Shown here in pieces: positions 34,793 through 45,400 of a stretch of DNA of 64,000 bases. Origin of the DNA: Planctomycetota bacterium. GTDB lineage: Bacteria; Planctomycetota; MHYJ01; WSZJ01; JACPWG01. The stretch covers positions 1 to 64,000 of the forward strand of contig JACPWG010000066.1 of NCBI GenBank assembly GCA_016197205.1. The letters are read 5' to 3'. Every line of letters starts with the position of its first letter. Position 1 is the stretch's first letter. The notes below the pieces were generated by a model, which saw only the letters and a list, made by a program, of their open reading frames with translations, ran no database searches and was not told the origin of the DNA. The position numbers were made by a program, and so were the translations under genes.

Positions 34793-37700
34793 ATGATCGG
34801 CACTATCGCCAATAACCGCTACCAGATCCTCGCCCGCCTCGGCGCGGGCGGCAGCGGCGTCGTCTATCGCGCGGCCGACCTGTTCGAACAGGGCCGCGAG
34901 GTGGCGCTGAAGGTCCTCATCGGCCAGGCGCAGAACCCCGACCTCATCGAGCACTTCAAGGTCGAGTTCGGCGTCATGACCCGGCTCCGGCACCCCAACC
35001 TGCCCGAGGTCTATGATTTCGGCGTGCTCGCCGACGTCGGCTCTTTCTTCCTGACCTGCGAACTGGTCCGCGGCCGGGACCTCCTCACCGCCACCGAGGG
35101 CATGCCCGTCCCCCTCCTCTGCGAGATCGCGGTCCAGGTGTGCCGCGCGCTCGAGTACATCCACTCGCGTGGGCTGGTCCACTACGACGTCAAGCCCTCC
35201 AACATCCTCGTCTCCGGGGACGGCAAGGGCAGGTTCTTCGCCAAGCTCCTCGACCTCGGCCTCGCCGCGGAGGCACGCACCTCCACCGGCAATCCCCTCC
35301 GCGGAACGCTCGCCTACATGGCACCCGAGATCGCCCGCGGCGACCCCGTCGATCGACGCGCCGATCTCTACAGCCTCGGCGTCACCCTCTATCAGGCCCT
35401 GACCGAGCGGCTCCCCTTCGCCGGCGGCACCGGCGCCGAAATGCTCCTGCACCACCTCGAGTCCGTCGTCCCCCCGCCTTCCTCGGTCAACCCGGCCGTG
35501 CCGCCCGCGCTGGACGGCGTGCTCCTCCGGCTCCTCGCGAAGGACCCCGCCGACCGCTTTCCCTCCGCGAACCACGTGATCGGCGCACTCGGCGACGCGG
35601 CCGGCTTCCGGTTCGAGGTCGAGACCCGCGAGACCCGTGCCGGCTACATCGCGTCCAGCCGGTTCGTCGGCCGGAGCGAGACCATGGAAACCGTCCACGC
35701 CGCCGTGCGCGCCCGCTGCGACCGCGAAGTCGTCTTCTCGCTCGGCGCCGCCCCCCCCATGCTCCTCCTCGTCGGGGAGCGGGGCTCCGGCAAGTCCCGC
35801 ATCCAGCGGGAGCTGAAGTACCACCTCCAGGTCAACCAGATCCGGCATGCCGAAGGGGCCTGCCGCCCCGGCGCCAAGGGACTCTTCGCGCCCTGGGCCG
35901 AACTCCTGCGGCAGCTCCTCGTCCAGTCCTCGCCGGAGGATCCGGAAGTCGCGTCCGCGGGCGCCGAGCTGGTCAAGCTCGTCCCGGATCTGGCCGAACG
36001 CGTCACCGTCCGGCGCTCCCCGCCGCTCGATCCCGAACGCGAACGCCTTCGCATCATGGGCAAAGTCACCGAATACCTGACCGCCGTCGCCCGGCGCGGC
36101 CCTCTCGTCCTCTGGCTCGACAACGTCCAGGCCGCGGACGAGGCGACCGCGGAGCTGCTCCACTTCCTGGTCCGCTACCTCGCGTACCAGAACCGAAGCC
36201 GGCAGCGGCCCCGCTCCGACACCACCCTCCTCACCGCGCCCGCCCGTCTCCTGCTCTGCGCGAGCCGCAGCTCCGACGAGCCGGCCGCCCCCGAGACCGC
36301 GCGCCTCCTCGCGTCCCTGCGCGACGAAGGCTATCTGCAGGAGTTGGTGCTGCGCCCCCTCGCCTCGGAGGACGTCGCCCTTCTCCTCGAATCGATGCTC
36401 GGGGTGCCGAGCGTCCCGCGCGCCTTCGCCGAGCGGATCACGCGCGAGAGCGGCGGGAATCCCTTCTTCATCGAAGAGATCATGAAGGGGCTCGCCGAGG
36501 AGGGGCACCCGCTCGTCCGCGGCGGGGAGTGGGCCATCCGGCCGGAGGAGCTGGACAAAATCCGCCTGCCGTCCTCGATCGCGGAGGCCCTGCGCGACCG
36601 GCTCGCGCGGCTGGAGAGCGTGAGCGTGCCGGTCCTGCAGGTCCTTTCCCTGGCCGAGCTGCCCATGCCGACCCACTGGATCGCGCGAGCAGGGGGGCTG
36701 ACCCTTTCCGCCGCGGTCTCGCTCCTCGCGAGCCTGTCCGCGCGCGGGCTCGTCCAGCGGGAGCGGCTGGGCCAGGTGAATCTCTACGCGCTGACTTCCC
36801 AGAATCTCAAGTCGCTGCTCTCCGACTCGATGCAGGAGGCCGAGCGGCAGGCGTTGCACCTGCGTCTCGCTTCCCTCATCGAGGAGGACACGCGCACTCC
36901 GCTGGAGGAGCGCGTGGAGGCGCTCGCGTACCACTACACCCAGTCCGGCTCGTTCGACAAGTGTATCCAGTACGCCGAGCAGGCCGCGGAGCGCGCGGCG
37001 CGGCTGGGGTTCCGCGCCCGGGCGCAGGAGACCGTGAGCTTCGCGATCGAGGCCTTGGAGACGAAGGCCGCCATCGGCCGGAAGCTGGACGAGCAGGAGC
37101 GTCGAAAGGCCTCCGGTCTTTACCGTAGGCGTGCGAAATTCACGATGGAGGCCGGACACGGCGGCGAGGCCCTGCCCGACCTGGAGCGCGCACGCGACCT
37201 TGCCCGGGAAGGGAAGGACGCGGAGGGGGAGGCGGAGGCGCTGCTCTTGCAGGCGTCGATCGCGCGCGGTCAGGGCCGACCGGCCGAGACCCGCCAGGCG
37301 GTCGAGGCCGCGCACGCGCTGGGACAAAAGCGGGACCTGCCCGGGATCCTCGCCCGCGCGCAGACGATCCTGGGGCAGCTCGCCTTCGACGAAGGGAGCT
37401 ATCCGGTCGCGGTCAAGCTCTTCCGGGAGGCCCTGCGCCGGTTCGAAGTCTTCGGGGACCAGCCGGCCGCGGCGGAGGTGACGCTGCACCTTGCGCGGAC
37501 GTCCGCCGTGCGGGGGGAGTACGCGCGGGCGCTCGAGCTTTTGCGGGGCGCGATGGAGACGCGGGAGCAGCTCGGCGACCGCGCGGGGAGCGCGGAGGCG
37601 CTGGACCAGATCGGGATCCTGCACGGCGCGCTGGGCCATTTCACGGACGCGGAGGCCGACCACCGGCGGGCGCTTGCCCTGCACGAGTCGGTGGGGAACC

Positions 37701-38638
37701 TGGAGGGGCGGCTCTCGTGCCTGGCGAATCTGGCCGCCCTGGCGCTGGCCCGCGGCCGTTGGACGGAGGCGGCGCGCGGGGCGGAGCAGGCGTACCGGCT
37801 GGGTCGGGAGCTGGGTCAGCCGCCGACCGTGGCGCGGGCGTGCCTGTACCGGGGGCTGGCGCGGGTGCGGACCGGCGCGTACGACGAAGGGCACACGCTC
37901 CTCGCGGAGTCGATCGCCGCGGCGCGTGGCGGCGGGCTGCGGCGACTGGAGACGGGCGGGATCCTGGGGCTGGCGGAGCTGTACGTGGGTGTCGGCGCCT
38001 TCGCCTCCGCGCTGGAGGCGCTGGGCTCGCTGCTGGGGGAGGCGCGTGCGGCGGCCGACCGCGAGGGGGAGATCGCGGCGCTTCGTCTCACCGCGCTGGC
38101 GCGCGCGCGCACGCGTGCCGGCAAGTCGCAGGCGGCCGCGGCGCTGCCGATGGCCGAAGAGGCGCTCGCGCTGGCGCGTCGGATCGCCGGCCGGCCGCTG
38201 GTGCTGGAGTCGCTTCTGACGCTGGCGGAAGTCTGCCGGGAAGCGGGGGCGCTCGCGGACGCCTCGCGCGCGGCGGAGGACGCGCTGGACCTGGCCGAGG
38301 AGCTGGACTCGGAGCCGGCGCTGGCGGCCGGTCTGTACTTGCACGCCTCGATTCTGTCGCAGGAGGATGGGGGCGTGTCGGTCACGCCCCCTCTTCTCGA
38401 CCGCGCGGCCGCTCTGGCCCGGAAGACGCAGGACCGCGAGCTGCTCTGGCGGGTGCTGCTGCTGCGCGGGTCGTTGCTCACCGAGTTCGGCGGCGACGTG
38501 GACACCGCCGGCTGCCTGCGCGAGGCGCGGGAGACCCTCTGCGTCCTGCGCGGCAAGGTCCCGGGCGTCCTGGGACAGGCCTTCTGGGACTTCCCCGAGC
38601 GCCGCCGCGCGGCCGCGTCGCTGGGGATCAAGGCGTGA
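34793..38638 (+). CDS. Ser/Thr kinase fused to a predicted ATPase and TPR array
   Basis: 1,281 residues, no membrane segment. Kinase domain about 8-265: GAGGSG loop, VALK (K40), catalytic loop HYDVKPSN (D132), and DLG (154-156) instead of HRD/DFG. An AAA/STAND-like ATPase follows (about 288-700): Walker A GERGSGKS (328-335), LVLWLDN as Walker B, and ESGGNPFFIEEI. Helical TPR repeats run from about 740 to the end. This is the kinase-predicted ATPase-TPR architecture of large bacterial signalling proteins such as PknK-like regulators. The loss of the RD arginine suggests no activation-loop phosphorylation requirement. The ATG at 34793 is chosen by the start of kinase homology; upstream lies repeat DNA. 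A 270-bp piece of it is duplicated at 52588-52856. Confidence 0.92.
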   Translation: MIGTIANNRYQILARLGAGGSGVVYRAADLFEQGREVALKVLIGQAQNPDLIEHFKVEFGVMTRLRHPNLPEVYDFGVLADVGSFFLTCELVRGRDLLTATEGMPVPLLCEIAVQVCRALEYIHSRGLVHYDVKPSNILVSGDGKGRFFAKLLDLGLAAEARTSTGNPLRGTLAYMAPEIARGDPVDRRADLYSLGVTLYQALTERLPFAGGTGAEMLLHHLESVVPPPSSVNPAVPPALDGVLLRLLAKDPADRFPSANHVIGALGDAAGFRFEVETRETRAGYIASSRFVGRSETMETVHAAVRARCDREVVFSLGAAPPMLLLVGERGSGKSRIQRELKYHLQVNQIRHAEGACRPGAKGLFAPWAELLRQLLVQSSPEDPEVASAGAELVKLVPDLAERVTVRRSPPLDPERERLRIMGKVTEYLTAVARRGPLVLWLDNVQAADEATAELLHFLVRYLAYQNRSRQRPRSDTTLLTAPARLLLCASRSSDEPAAPETARLLASLRDEGYLQELVLRPLASEDVALLLESMLGVPSVPRAFAERITRESGGNPFFIEEIMKGLAEEGHPLVRGGEWAIRPEELDKIRLPSSIAEALRDRLARLESVSVPVLQVLSLAELPMPTHWIARAGGLTLSAAVSLLASLSARGLVQRERLGQVNLYALTSQNLKSLLSDSMQEAERQALHLRLASLIEEDTRTPLEERVEALAYHYTQSGSFDKCIQYAEQAAERAARLGFRARAQETVSFAIEALETKAAIGRKLDEQERRKASGLYRRRAKFTMEAGHGGEALPDLERARDLAREGKDAEGEAEALLLQASIARGQGRPAETRQAVEAAHALGQKRDLPGILARAQTILGQLAFDEGSYPVAVKLFREALRRFEVFGDQPAAAEVTLHLARTSAVRGEYARALELLRGAMETREQLGDRAGSAEALDQIGILHGALGHFTDAEADHRRALALHESVGNLEGRLSCLANLAALALARGRWTEAARGAEQAYRLGRELGQPPTVARACLYRGLARVRTGAYDEGHTLLAESIAAARGGGLRRLETGGILGLAELYVGVGAFASALEALGSLLGEARAAADREGEIAALRLTALARARTRAGKSQAAAALPMAEEALALARRIAGRPLVLESLLTLAEVCREAGALADASRAAEDALDLAEELDSEPALAAGLYLHASILSQEDGGVSVTPPLLDRAAALARKTQDRELLWRVLLLRGSLLTEFGGDVDTAGCLREARETLCVLRGKVPGVLGQAFWDFPERRRAAASLGIKA

Positions 38639-39180
38639 GGGGCGGCGGGGGGCGGTAGGGGAGGGGCGTGGCGTCGCCGTGCCCGCAACGGAACCGCGAC
38701 CGTGAGGGAGCGGTCTGGGCGTGTCCTTTGTTTCCCCTGGATTCGATCTCGCTTCATTTCGATCTGCCGTTCGGCTGGGACTCGCAGAATTTCAGGAATC
38801 ATCCGAGTGATCGTCCCCGCACTGTCCGCCGTCGCGAGGGCTCCGCCTAACTGAAACTCGTAGGCCTCCGACCACGCGAAGGCTACGAGTCCTGCCCCCG
38901 GTCTTGCTTTCAATGACCCGAGCTGAGGCTAAACTCGACCGTGGCCGTGAGGCGTGGGCGACAGATGGCGAGCTCATGGCTTCGCGTCCCCGCTCGACGC
39001 GAGCGAGATTTGAAGTTTGAAATTCGGCCCGGCCGTGTGGCTCAAACGCGAGACTTTACCACAGAGACGCGGAGACGCAGAGGCCGGGCGCAGAGTCCAC
39101 CGTCCTCTACCGGCGATGATTTCTGGCAACGCACGGAGAGATCGATTTTAGCTTCACTTCGGCCCGTTGCTTGTTTTCGC
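38639..39180. other. Gene-free interval with several short repeats
   Basis: Holds GGAACCGCGACCGTGAGGGA followed by GCGGTCT (about 38693-38719, also at 52879-52905 and inverted near 53104-53128). It also has an inverted pair ACTCGTAG/CTACGAGT (38856-38890) and CACAGAGACGCGGAGACGCA (about 39060). No reading frame here is convincing. Confidence 0.6.
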
Positions 39181-39209
39181 TTGACACCGCAGCGTGAGTC
39201 CGATATTGT
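39181..39209 (+). promoter_or_regulatory. Sigma-70-type promoter of the giant protein operon
   Basis: TTGACA, 17-bp spacer, TATTGT. The -10 is one base from an 8-bp tandem repeat array, which contains the predicted transcription start. Confidence 0.7.
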
Positions 39210-39210
39210 T

Positions 39211-39274
39211 CCCCGCCTCCCCGCCTCCCCGCCTCCCCGCCTCCCCGCCTCCCCGCCTCCCCGCCTCCCCGCCT
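39211..39274 (+). repeat. Eight perfect tandem copies of CCCCGCCT at a transcription start
   Basis: Eight exact 8-bp units, beginning one base after the -10 hexamer and lying in the 5' leader, 130 bp before the ATG. The other strand reads AGGCGGGG eight times, a dense G-run with G-quadruplex potential. Such arrays change length by slippage. Confidence 0.92.
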
Positions 39275-39404
39275 CTGACGGCGTGGTTTGGATGGTGCCG
39301 ATGCGCGCAATGGATCCTTTCCCTATCGGGCGGATCGTGCGTCCCTGAGGGCGGTGTGGCGGCTTCGTTCCGGATTTGGGTCCGAAGGGACATGAGGAGA
39401 GGGT

Positions 39405-42400
39405 ATGGCAAGATCGAATCTCGCGGCACCGCTGATCGTCCTGGTCCTGCTGCTGGTTGCCGCGGTCGCCTTCCTCTATTCGACCTTCTCCGGCGGGAGC
39501 GATCGGGGCACTCGGGCGGAACGATTCGCACGCGCGACCGTCTCGGGGCACCCTCCTACGAAGCCCCCTCCCGCGCGCCAGGGGAGGGGACCTGTGGCCG
39601 CTCCGGCCCACGCACCCACGCCCGCCACCAACCATTCGGCGTGGCCGGCGCCCGATGTCTCCGTGGCCGCGGCGAGTCAAGCCGGCGCCCTCGTCACAAC
39701 CGAAGCTGACGGTTTCCGCGTCGAGGGCGATGCCTGGGAGGCGCGGATGACGAAGGGACAGATCGCATTCGGGCGGCGCGGCGCCCTTTCGCCGCCAGCG
39801 GACGGCAGCGACCCACACAAGGCCCCCGCCTCGTCCGAGCGCGATGCCTCGGACCGCCCCGCGGCCCCCAAGGCTTCCTTCTCGCTGGCCCTGCGCGAGG
39901 TGCGCCAAGGAAACACGGTGGCCTACGACGCGCGCTGGGGCTCCCCACCGGCGCCCGTGGAGCGAGACGGCCGATACGTCTTCGCGCGCGGACCCGCGAT
40001 CGAGGAATCGTTCGAAATTCGTCGCGAAGGCATCGAGCAAGTCATCTCCGTGGACCGGCCGCTCGCCGAAGGGGGCGACCTTGTCCTGCTCGCCGACCTG
40101 CACACCGAGCTGGTCCCCACTCGACGCGAGCCGGACGATGGGCCGATCCAGTTCCTCGATGGTCGCAGCGGTATCCCGCTGCTCTCGTATGGGTCGGCCA
40201 CGGTCGTCGATTCCGCCTCGCATGCCAGCCCCGTCGCCACCTGGGTCGAGGGGGAGGCCCTCGCCCTCGCCGTGCCCGAGGACTTTCTAAAGAACTGTCG
40301 GTATCCGCTCCACATCGATCCGCTCCTCGGCGTGGACCAAGCGCTCGCGCCTCGCGGCGACGTCTCGCTCACTTTCCTCCCCGCCTCCGGCAATTATCTG
40401 GCGCTGTTCACGCAACTCAATGCCCTCGGCCTGTTCGCCTCTCGACTCGGGCCGGACGGCTCAGTCCTCGGGGAACGAATGACCGTCCGCGCGGACGTGC
40501 GCTGTTCCTCGCCACGCGTTGTGGCGGGCGGGGGCTCGGGTCGCTCGCTTGCCGTATGGGCCGAGTGGTCCTCCAACGTCTGCCTTCGCGGGGCGATTTT
40601 CAACGACGACGGCTCGCTCCACCGCGCCCCGTTCACCATCGCGCCCTACTCCGACAATGTGGAGGTCGTCTGGCGGCCCAGCACAGGCGCCGGGGATTGG
40701 GAAATCGCCTGGGGGAGTGGGTTGTCTTACGGATCGAGCACGACCGAGGCACGGCTCTTCCGGGCTCGCATCGCGGTGGACGGCAGCGTCAGCGAGCCGC
40801 CTACGGCCGTCTACTCCGAGCCGAACAATGCCGCCGGCGTCCGCTGCCTCGCCTTCGATCCCGAGGACAACCGGACGCTCCTTTGCTGGCAGCGGCAGAA
40901 CCCGCCTACCGCGCGGATCCTTGGCGCCTCGACCGAGTGGCCGGCAGGCAGCGGACCGGCAACCGCGGCATGGAATCCGTTCCGCCGTTCGTTCCGGTTG
41001 CTCGCCGCCGGCCTGACCGCCCCGGGAAATTCCTTCGAGCTGTCACCGACGGGTCTCCTCCTTTCGTCGGGAGCGAGCGTGGCCGGCGGCCAGCGCGCCT
41101 GGAAGGGGCGGATGCTGCTCTCGGAAGCGACCAACCGGTACATGTTCGTCTACTGGTATTTCTGGCGCACGTACGCGCAGGAAATCGACGCCGAGGGTCG
41201 CGTTTCGCCGCCGATCCGCCTCAGCACCTCCAACATCGACAAGTACTACTACGGCGTTTCGCTTGCATACGATCCCACGCGGCAGCGGTTTTTGGCCGCG
41301 TTGAATGACGGCGGCCGAATCGAGACGCAGCTCGTGACGCCGACGGACACGTGGGCGCCGTCACGCGTCGAGCGTCTCACCGCAACGGCCGGCAACCGTT
41401 TCATCACGCTCGACTGGCCGGCCGCGGTGGCCGAAGATCGCAGAGGGTATTGGCTCTCCCGCGCGCCGTCAGCGGCGGGTCCCTTCGTGCGCATCCACGA
41501 CGCGCCGCTCACGGAGACATCGTACGTCGACCCGGACCGGCCGCCGGGAGTTGCGTGGTTTTATCAGGTGGCGAGCGTCGATCTCACGGGCAATTGCAGC
41601 GCCCCGAGCCCGGTCGCCTCCGCGACGGCCTACCACCGCACGCCCCCGCCCGCGCCCGCCGATGTTGCGCTCGCCCCCCTCGACCGCCGGTGCACGGCGA
41701 GCTGGTCGCCCGTCGCGGGGGCGGAGGTCGTCTCCTACAGGATTTACCTTAGGGAAGGCGCGGGTGCGTGGTCGCCGGCGGGCGAAGTCGCCGCCTCCGT
41801 CCTTTCGGCAACCATCGGCAACCTCGTCAACGGCCACGCCTACGAGCTCGCCGTCTCCTGCAGTGATCGCTACGGCAACGAGAGCGCGCTCTCGGCGCCG
41901 CCGGTCGCTGTCGTCCCCGTCGACCACGAGGCCCCGTCCGCGACGACCGGTCTCTCCACGACTCCGGCTCGCGGCGCCGTGGTCTGCGCTTGGGCCCGGG
42001 GCCCCGAGGATGACATCCTCGGGTATTTCGTGCTGCGCGCCGCGGTCGCGGGCGGGCCGACGGTCGTCCTCAATCCGGACGCGCCCGTTGCCGGCCTGTC
42101 CTTCGTGGACTCCACGGCGCCGGCCAGCTGCGCATCGTTTTACAGCATCCGCCCAGTTGATGCGGCAGGCAATCAGGGGCCGCCATCGGTCGACATCCCC
42201 GGCGTCCCTGCGGCCGCGGGTGACGTGACGCCCCCGGGCCGGGCCGTCGGCCTGGTCGCCGACGCCCTGGACGGCGCCGTCACGCTCCACTGGACCCCCG
42301 CGACCGACACGGACTTGGCCACGCAGGAGGTCCACCGGGCCTCGCCCCCCGGGTCGGCGTTCGTCAAGGTCGCGACGCTCGGCCCCGCGGCATCCTCGTT

Positions 42401-45400
42401 TTCCGAAACGGGCCTGCAGAACGACGTGGAATTCGCCTATGTCATCCTGGAAATCGATGCTTCGGGAAACTTTTCCGAGCCGTCGGACCCCGTCGTTGGC
42501 CGGCCGACGGATCTGACCCCGCCCCCTGCGGTCGTTGCGCCCGCGGTGGTTGCGGGCAACCGTCGCGCGGTCGCCTCGTGGCCCCGTGTCGCGGGCGTGA
42601 ACGACGTTGCCGGCTACCAGGTCCTTCGGCGGCCGACGGGGTCGGGCGTGCCCGGCGTGATCGTGAGCGGGCCGCAGCCGGTTGTCGATCCGCAGTGGAC
42701 CGACACCAACCTCACGAACAACGTCGAGTACGAGTGGGCAATTGTCTGCCTCGATACGCACGGGAACGCCGCGCCGGCCTCACCCTGGACCGCAGGAACG
42801 CCCCGATACCCAACGCCCTCGGGCCTGCGAACGACCGAGGTCGGCGTCGCGCGCGTGGCCCTTGCGGCCCAGCCGCTACCCGAACCCGACGTCGCCGGCT
42901 ATCGCTTCTTGAGGCGCGACATCGGCGGCCTCTGGGTCGTGTTGAATGATACGCTGCTCACGAACCCCGTCTACGCGGACGAAGGCATTGTCGCGGGCGA
43001 CTACGAATACGCGGTGCTCGCCGCCGCGACGAACGGCGACGAGAGCCTGCCGTCGGCGCCCGTGATCGCGCACCCCGCCCCGGTGCCCGCGCCCGCGCTG
43101 GACGCGGCAGGCGCAGGTGCCGGCACGACGGACGACAACACGCCGGTCGTCACGGGGAGCGCGCTGCCGGGCTTCCGCGTGCGCGTGACCGAGAGCGGTC
43201 TCGCCGTCGGCAGCGCGACCGCCGCCGCGGACGGTCGGTTCGCCGTGCCGTCGACCGCGGTCCTCGCCGACGGGCCGCACGAGTTCCGCGCCGCGCAAAC
43301 GGCGCCCGGCCCCGGCGGCGCGACGTCGCCGCTCTCCGAACCTGCGACGATCGTCGTGAGCACCGTCCCGCAGTCGGTCCTCGCGCGAGCGATTGTCGGC
43401 GTGGTCCGCGTGACGTGGGCCGACAACCCACGGTCGGACTTGCGCTACCAGGTGTTCCGTTCGAGTGTGGAAGCAGCGGGCGGGGGAGAGCCGGCGCCGC
43501 CGCCCGTCCGCTTGACGTCGGCCCCAGTGGCGGGGACGTCCTGGCGCGACGTGCCGGCGGATTCGGGCACGTACAGCTACCGGGTCCTTTCGGTGAATGC
43601 CTCGGGCCAGGAATCGGCCCTCTCGGCGGCGGCGGAGGTCGTGATCGACTTGACGCCGCCGAGCCTCGTCTCGATCTCGCCGGCGGACGGCGCGACGGAC
43701 GTCGCCGTGGACTCCCCGGTCGTCGTGACCTTCTCGGAACCGATCGCCCCCGGGACGGCGAACGAAGCGCAGGGTCTCTTCCTCGTGGATCCCGCGCGTG
43801 CGCGCGTCCTCGACGCCTCGGTCACTTGGGACGGCGCGGTTGCCACGATCTCGCCCAAGGCGCCACTCGAGCACGGGTCCTTCTACCAAGTGTCGGTCTC
43901 GACCGCCGTCACGGACCTCGCGGGGAATGCCCTCGTTCCACCCTCGCAGGGCGTCGGTGGGATCTCGCAATTCCGAACGGTCGCCATCGATCTCCACGGG
44001 ATGGAGGCCTTCGGCCCCCTCTGCGTCGGGCTGGTCTTTGGGGACGGCTCCGTCTGGGCGAGGTCGTATCCGACCAGCACCTGGCGAGTACAGTTCTCGC
44101 GCCCACTCGACCCGGCGACCATCTCCCCGGAAGTCGTGTCGTTTCGCGCGCAAGACGCCGAGGGGGGCGGTGGGGGCGGATCCCTCGTGCCGGTGCGCGT
44201 CGAGTTGGGTCCCGACGCGATGGAGCTGCGCGTTACGCCGCTGACCCCGCTGCCGGTGGGGGGCGTGGCCCTCGTGGTCCGATCCACGGTAACGGACCTG
44301 GCCGGGCACGGCCTGGGCTGGACACCCGGCGGTCAGGCGGCGGACCTGGTCCTCGGCTGGAACTCCATCTGGGAGGACGTCGATGCGCCGCAGGTCGTCG
44401 CGTGTCGGCCGGTGGCAGGGTCGCTCGGCATCCCGACGACCGCCGACGTGCGCCTCCGGTTCACGGAGCCTGTCGACCCGGCGACGGTGACCTCGGAGAC
44501 CGTGCAGGTCCTCGTGAACGGGACGACGGCCGTTGCGGGGACGTTCGTCTTCGACGACCTTCGGCGCGATGTGACGTTCCGGCCCGCGGTCGCGCTCGCG
44601 CCCGAGGCCTCGTTCGAGGTGCGCGTGTCTACCGGCGTGCGCGACCTCTTTGGTCACGCGCTCGACCAGGATCCGGAGACGGAAGGGGAGCAGTCCTTCG
44701 TCGCTCGCTTCCGCACCGGCCCGGCGGACGCCGACGGGCAGTTCGTGGTGGGGGTCGGGCCGTACCTCCATGGCGCGTCGCTCCATCCGGAGGCTCGGCC
44801 GACACTCGTCTTCAGCGAGCGCCTCGCCTCCGCTGCCGCCGCGTCCGCAGGTCTCACGGTCACGGCGAATGGCGTCGCGGTGGACGGCGCCTGGTCGGTA
44901 GGGGAAACACCTGAGGTGCTGGTCTTCCTGCCCGCGTCGCCGCTCCCCTTCGAAGCGGCGTTGGCCGTCGCGGTCTCGCCGGCCGATGGCCCGCGTGACG
45001 GCGCCGGAAACGGCTTCAACCAGACACCGCTTCATGAACCCTTGGCGCCATTCCGCGCGGAATGGACCGTCCTGTCCGAGGCGGAGATCCTCCCTCGGAT
45101 CGTCTTCGACACGCCCGGCGCGTGGACGAACGATCCCTTCCCGCGCATCGAGGCCAGGATTTTTGTGACGGGCGCGCTGCCGCAGGAGTGCGACTTCGCG
45201 GCGACCGTGGACGGCGAGCCGGCGCAGCTTGTCACGCCGCCGCTCTCCTCCGGAGGCGTCCTCACGTTCTATGGGGGAACGTGGCTGGACGAGGGCTCGA
45301 CACACGTGGCCTCCCTCACCGTCACGGCCCCGGCCGGGTGGACCGTGACGGAGACGCGCACGTTCCGCTTCGAAAGCGGGGCGCCGCGGATCCTCTCGAT

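Noticed and set aside
34574..38344. 1,256-codon minus-strand frame opposite the kinase-ATPase-TPR gene
   Set aside because: No domain is visible and it starts in repeat DNA; the plus-strand product has complete motifs.
39211..39274. CCCCGCCT array as a CRISPR or origin iteron
   Set aside because: Units are only 8 bp, contiguous with no spacers, and there is no cas gene, rep gene or DnaA-box cluster.
38941..39348. Plus-strand frame before the giant gene
   Set aside because: It translates the tandem repeat and short intergenic repeats; no ribosome site.
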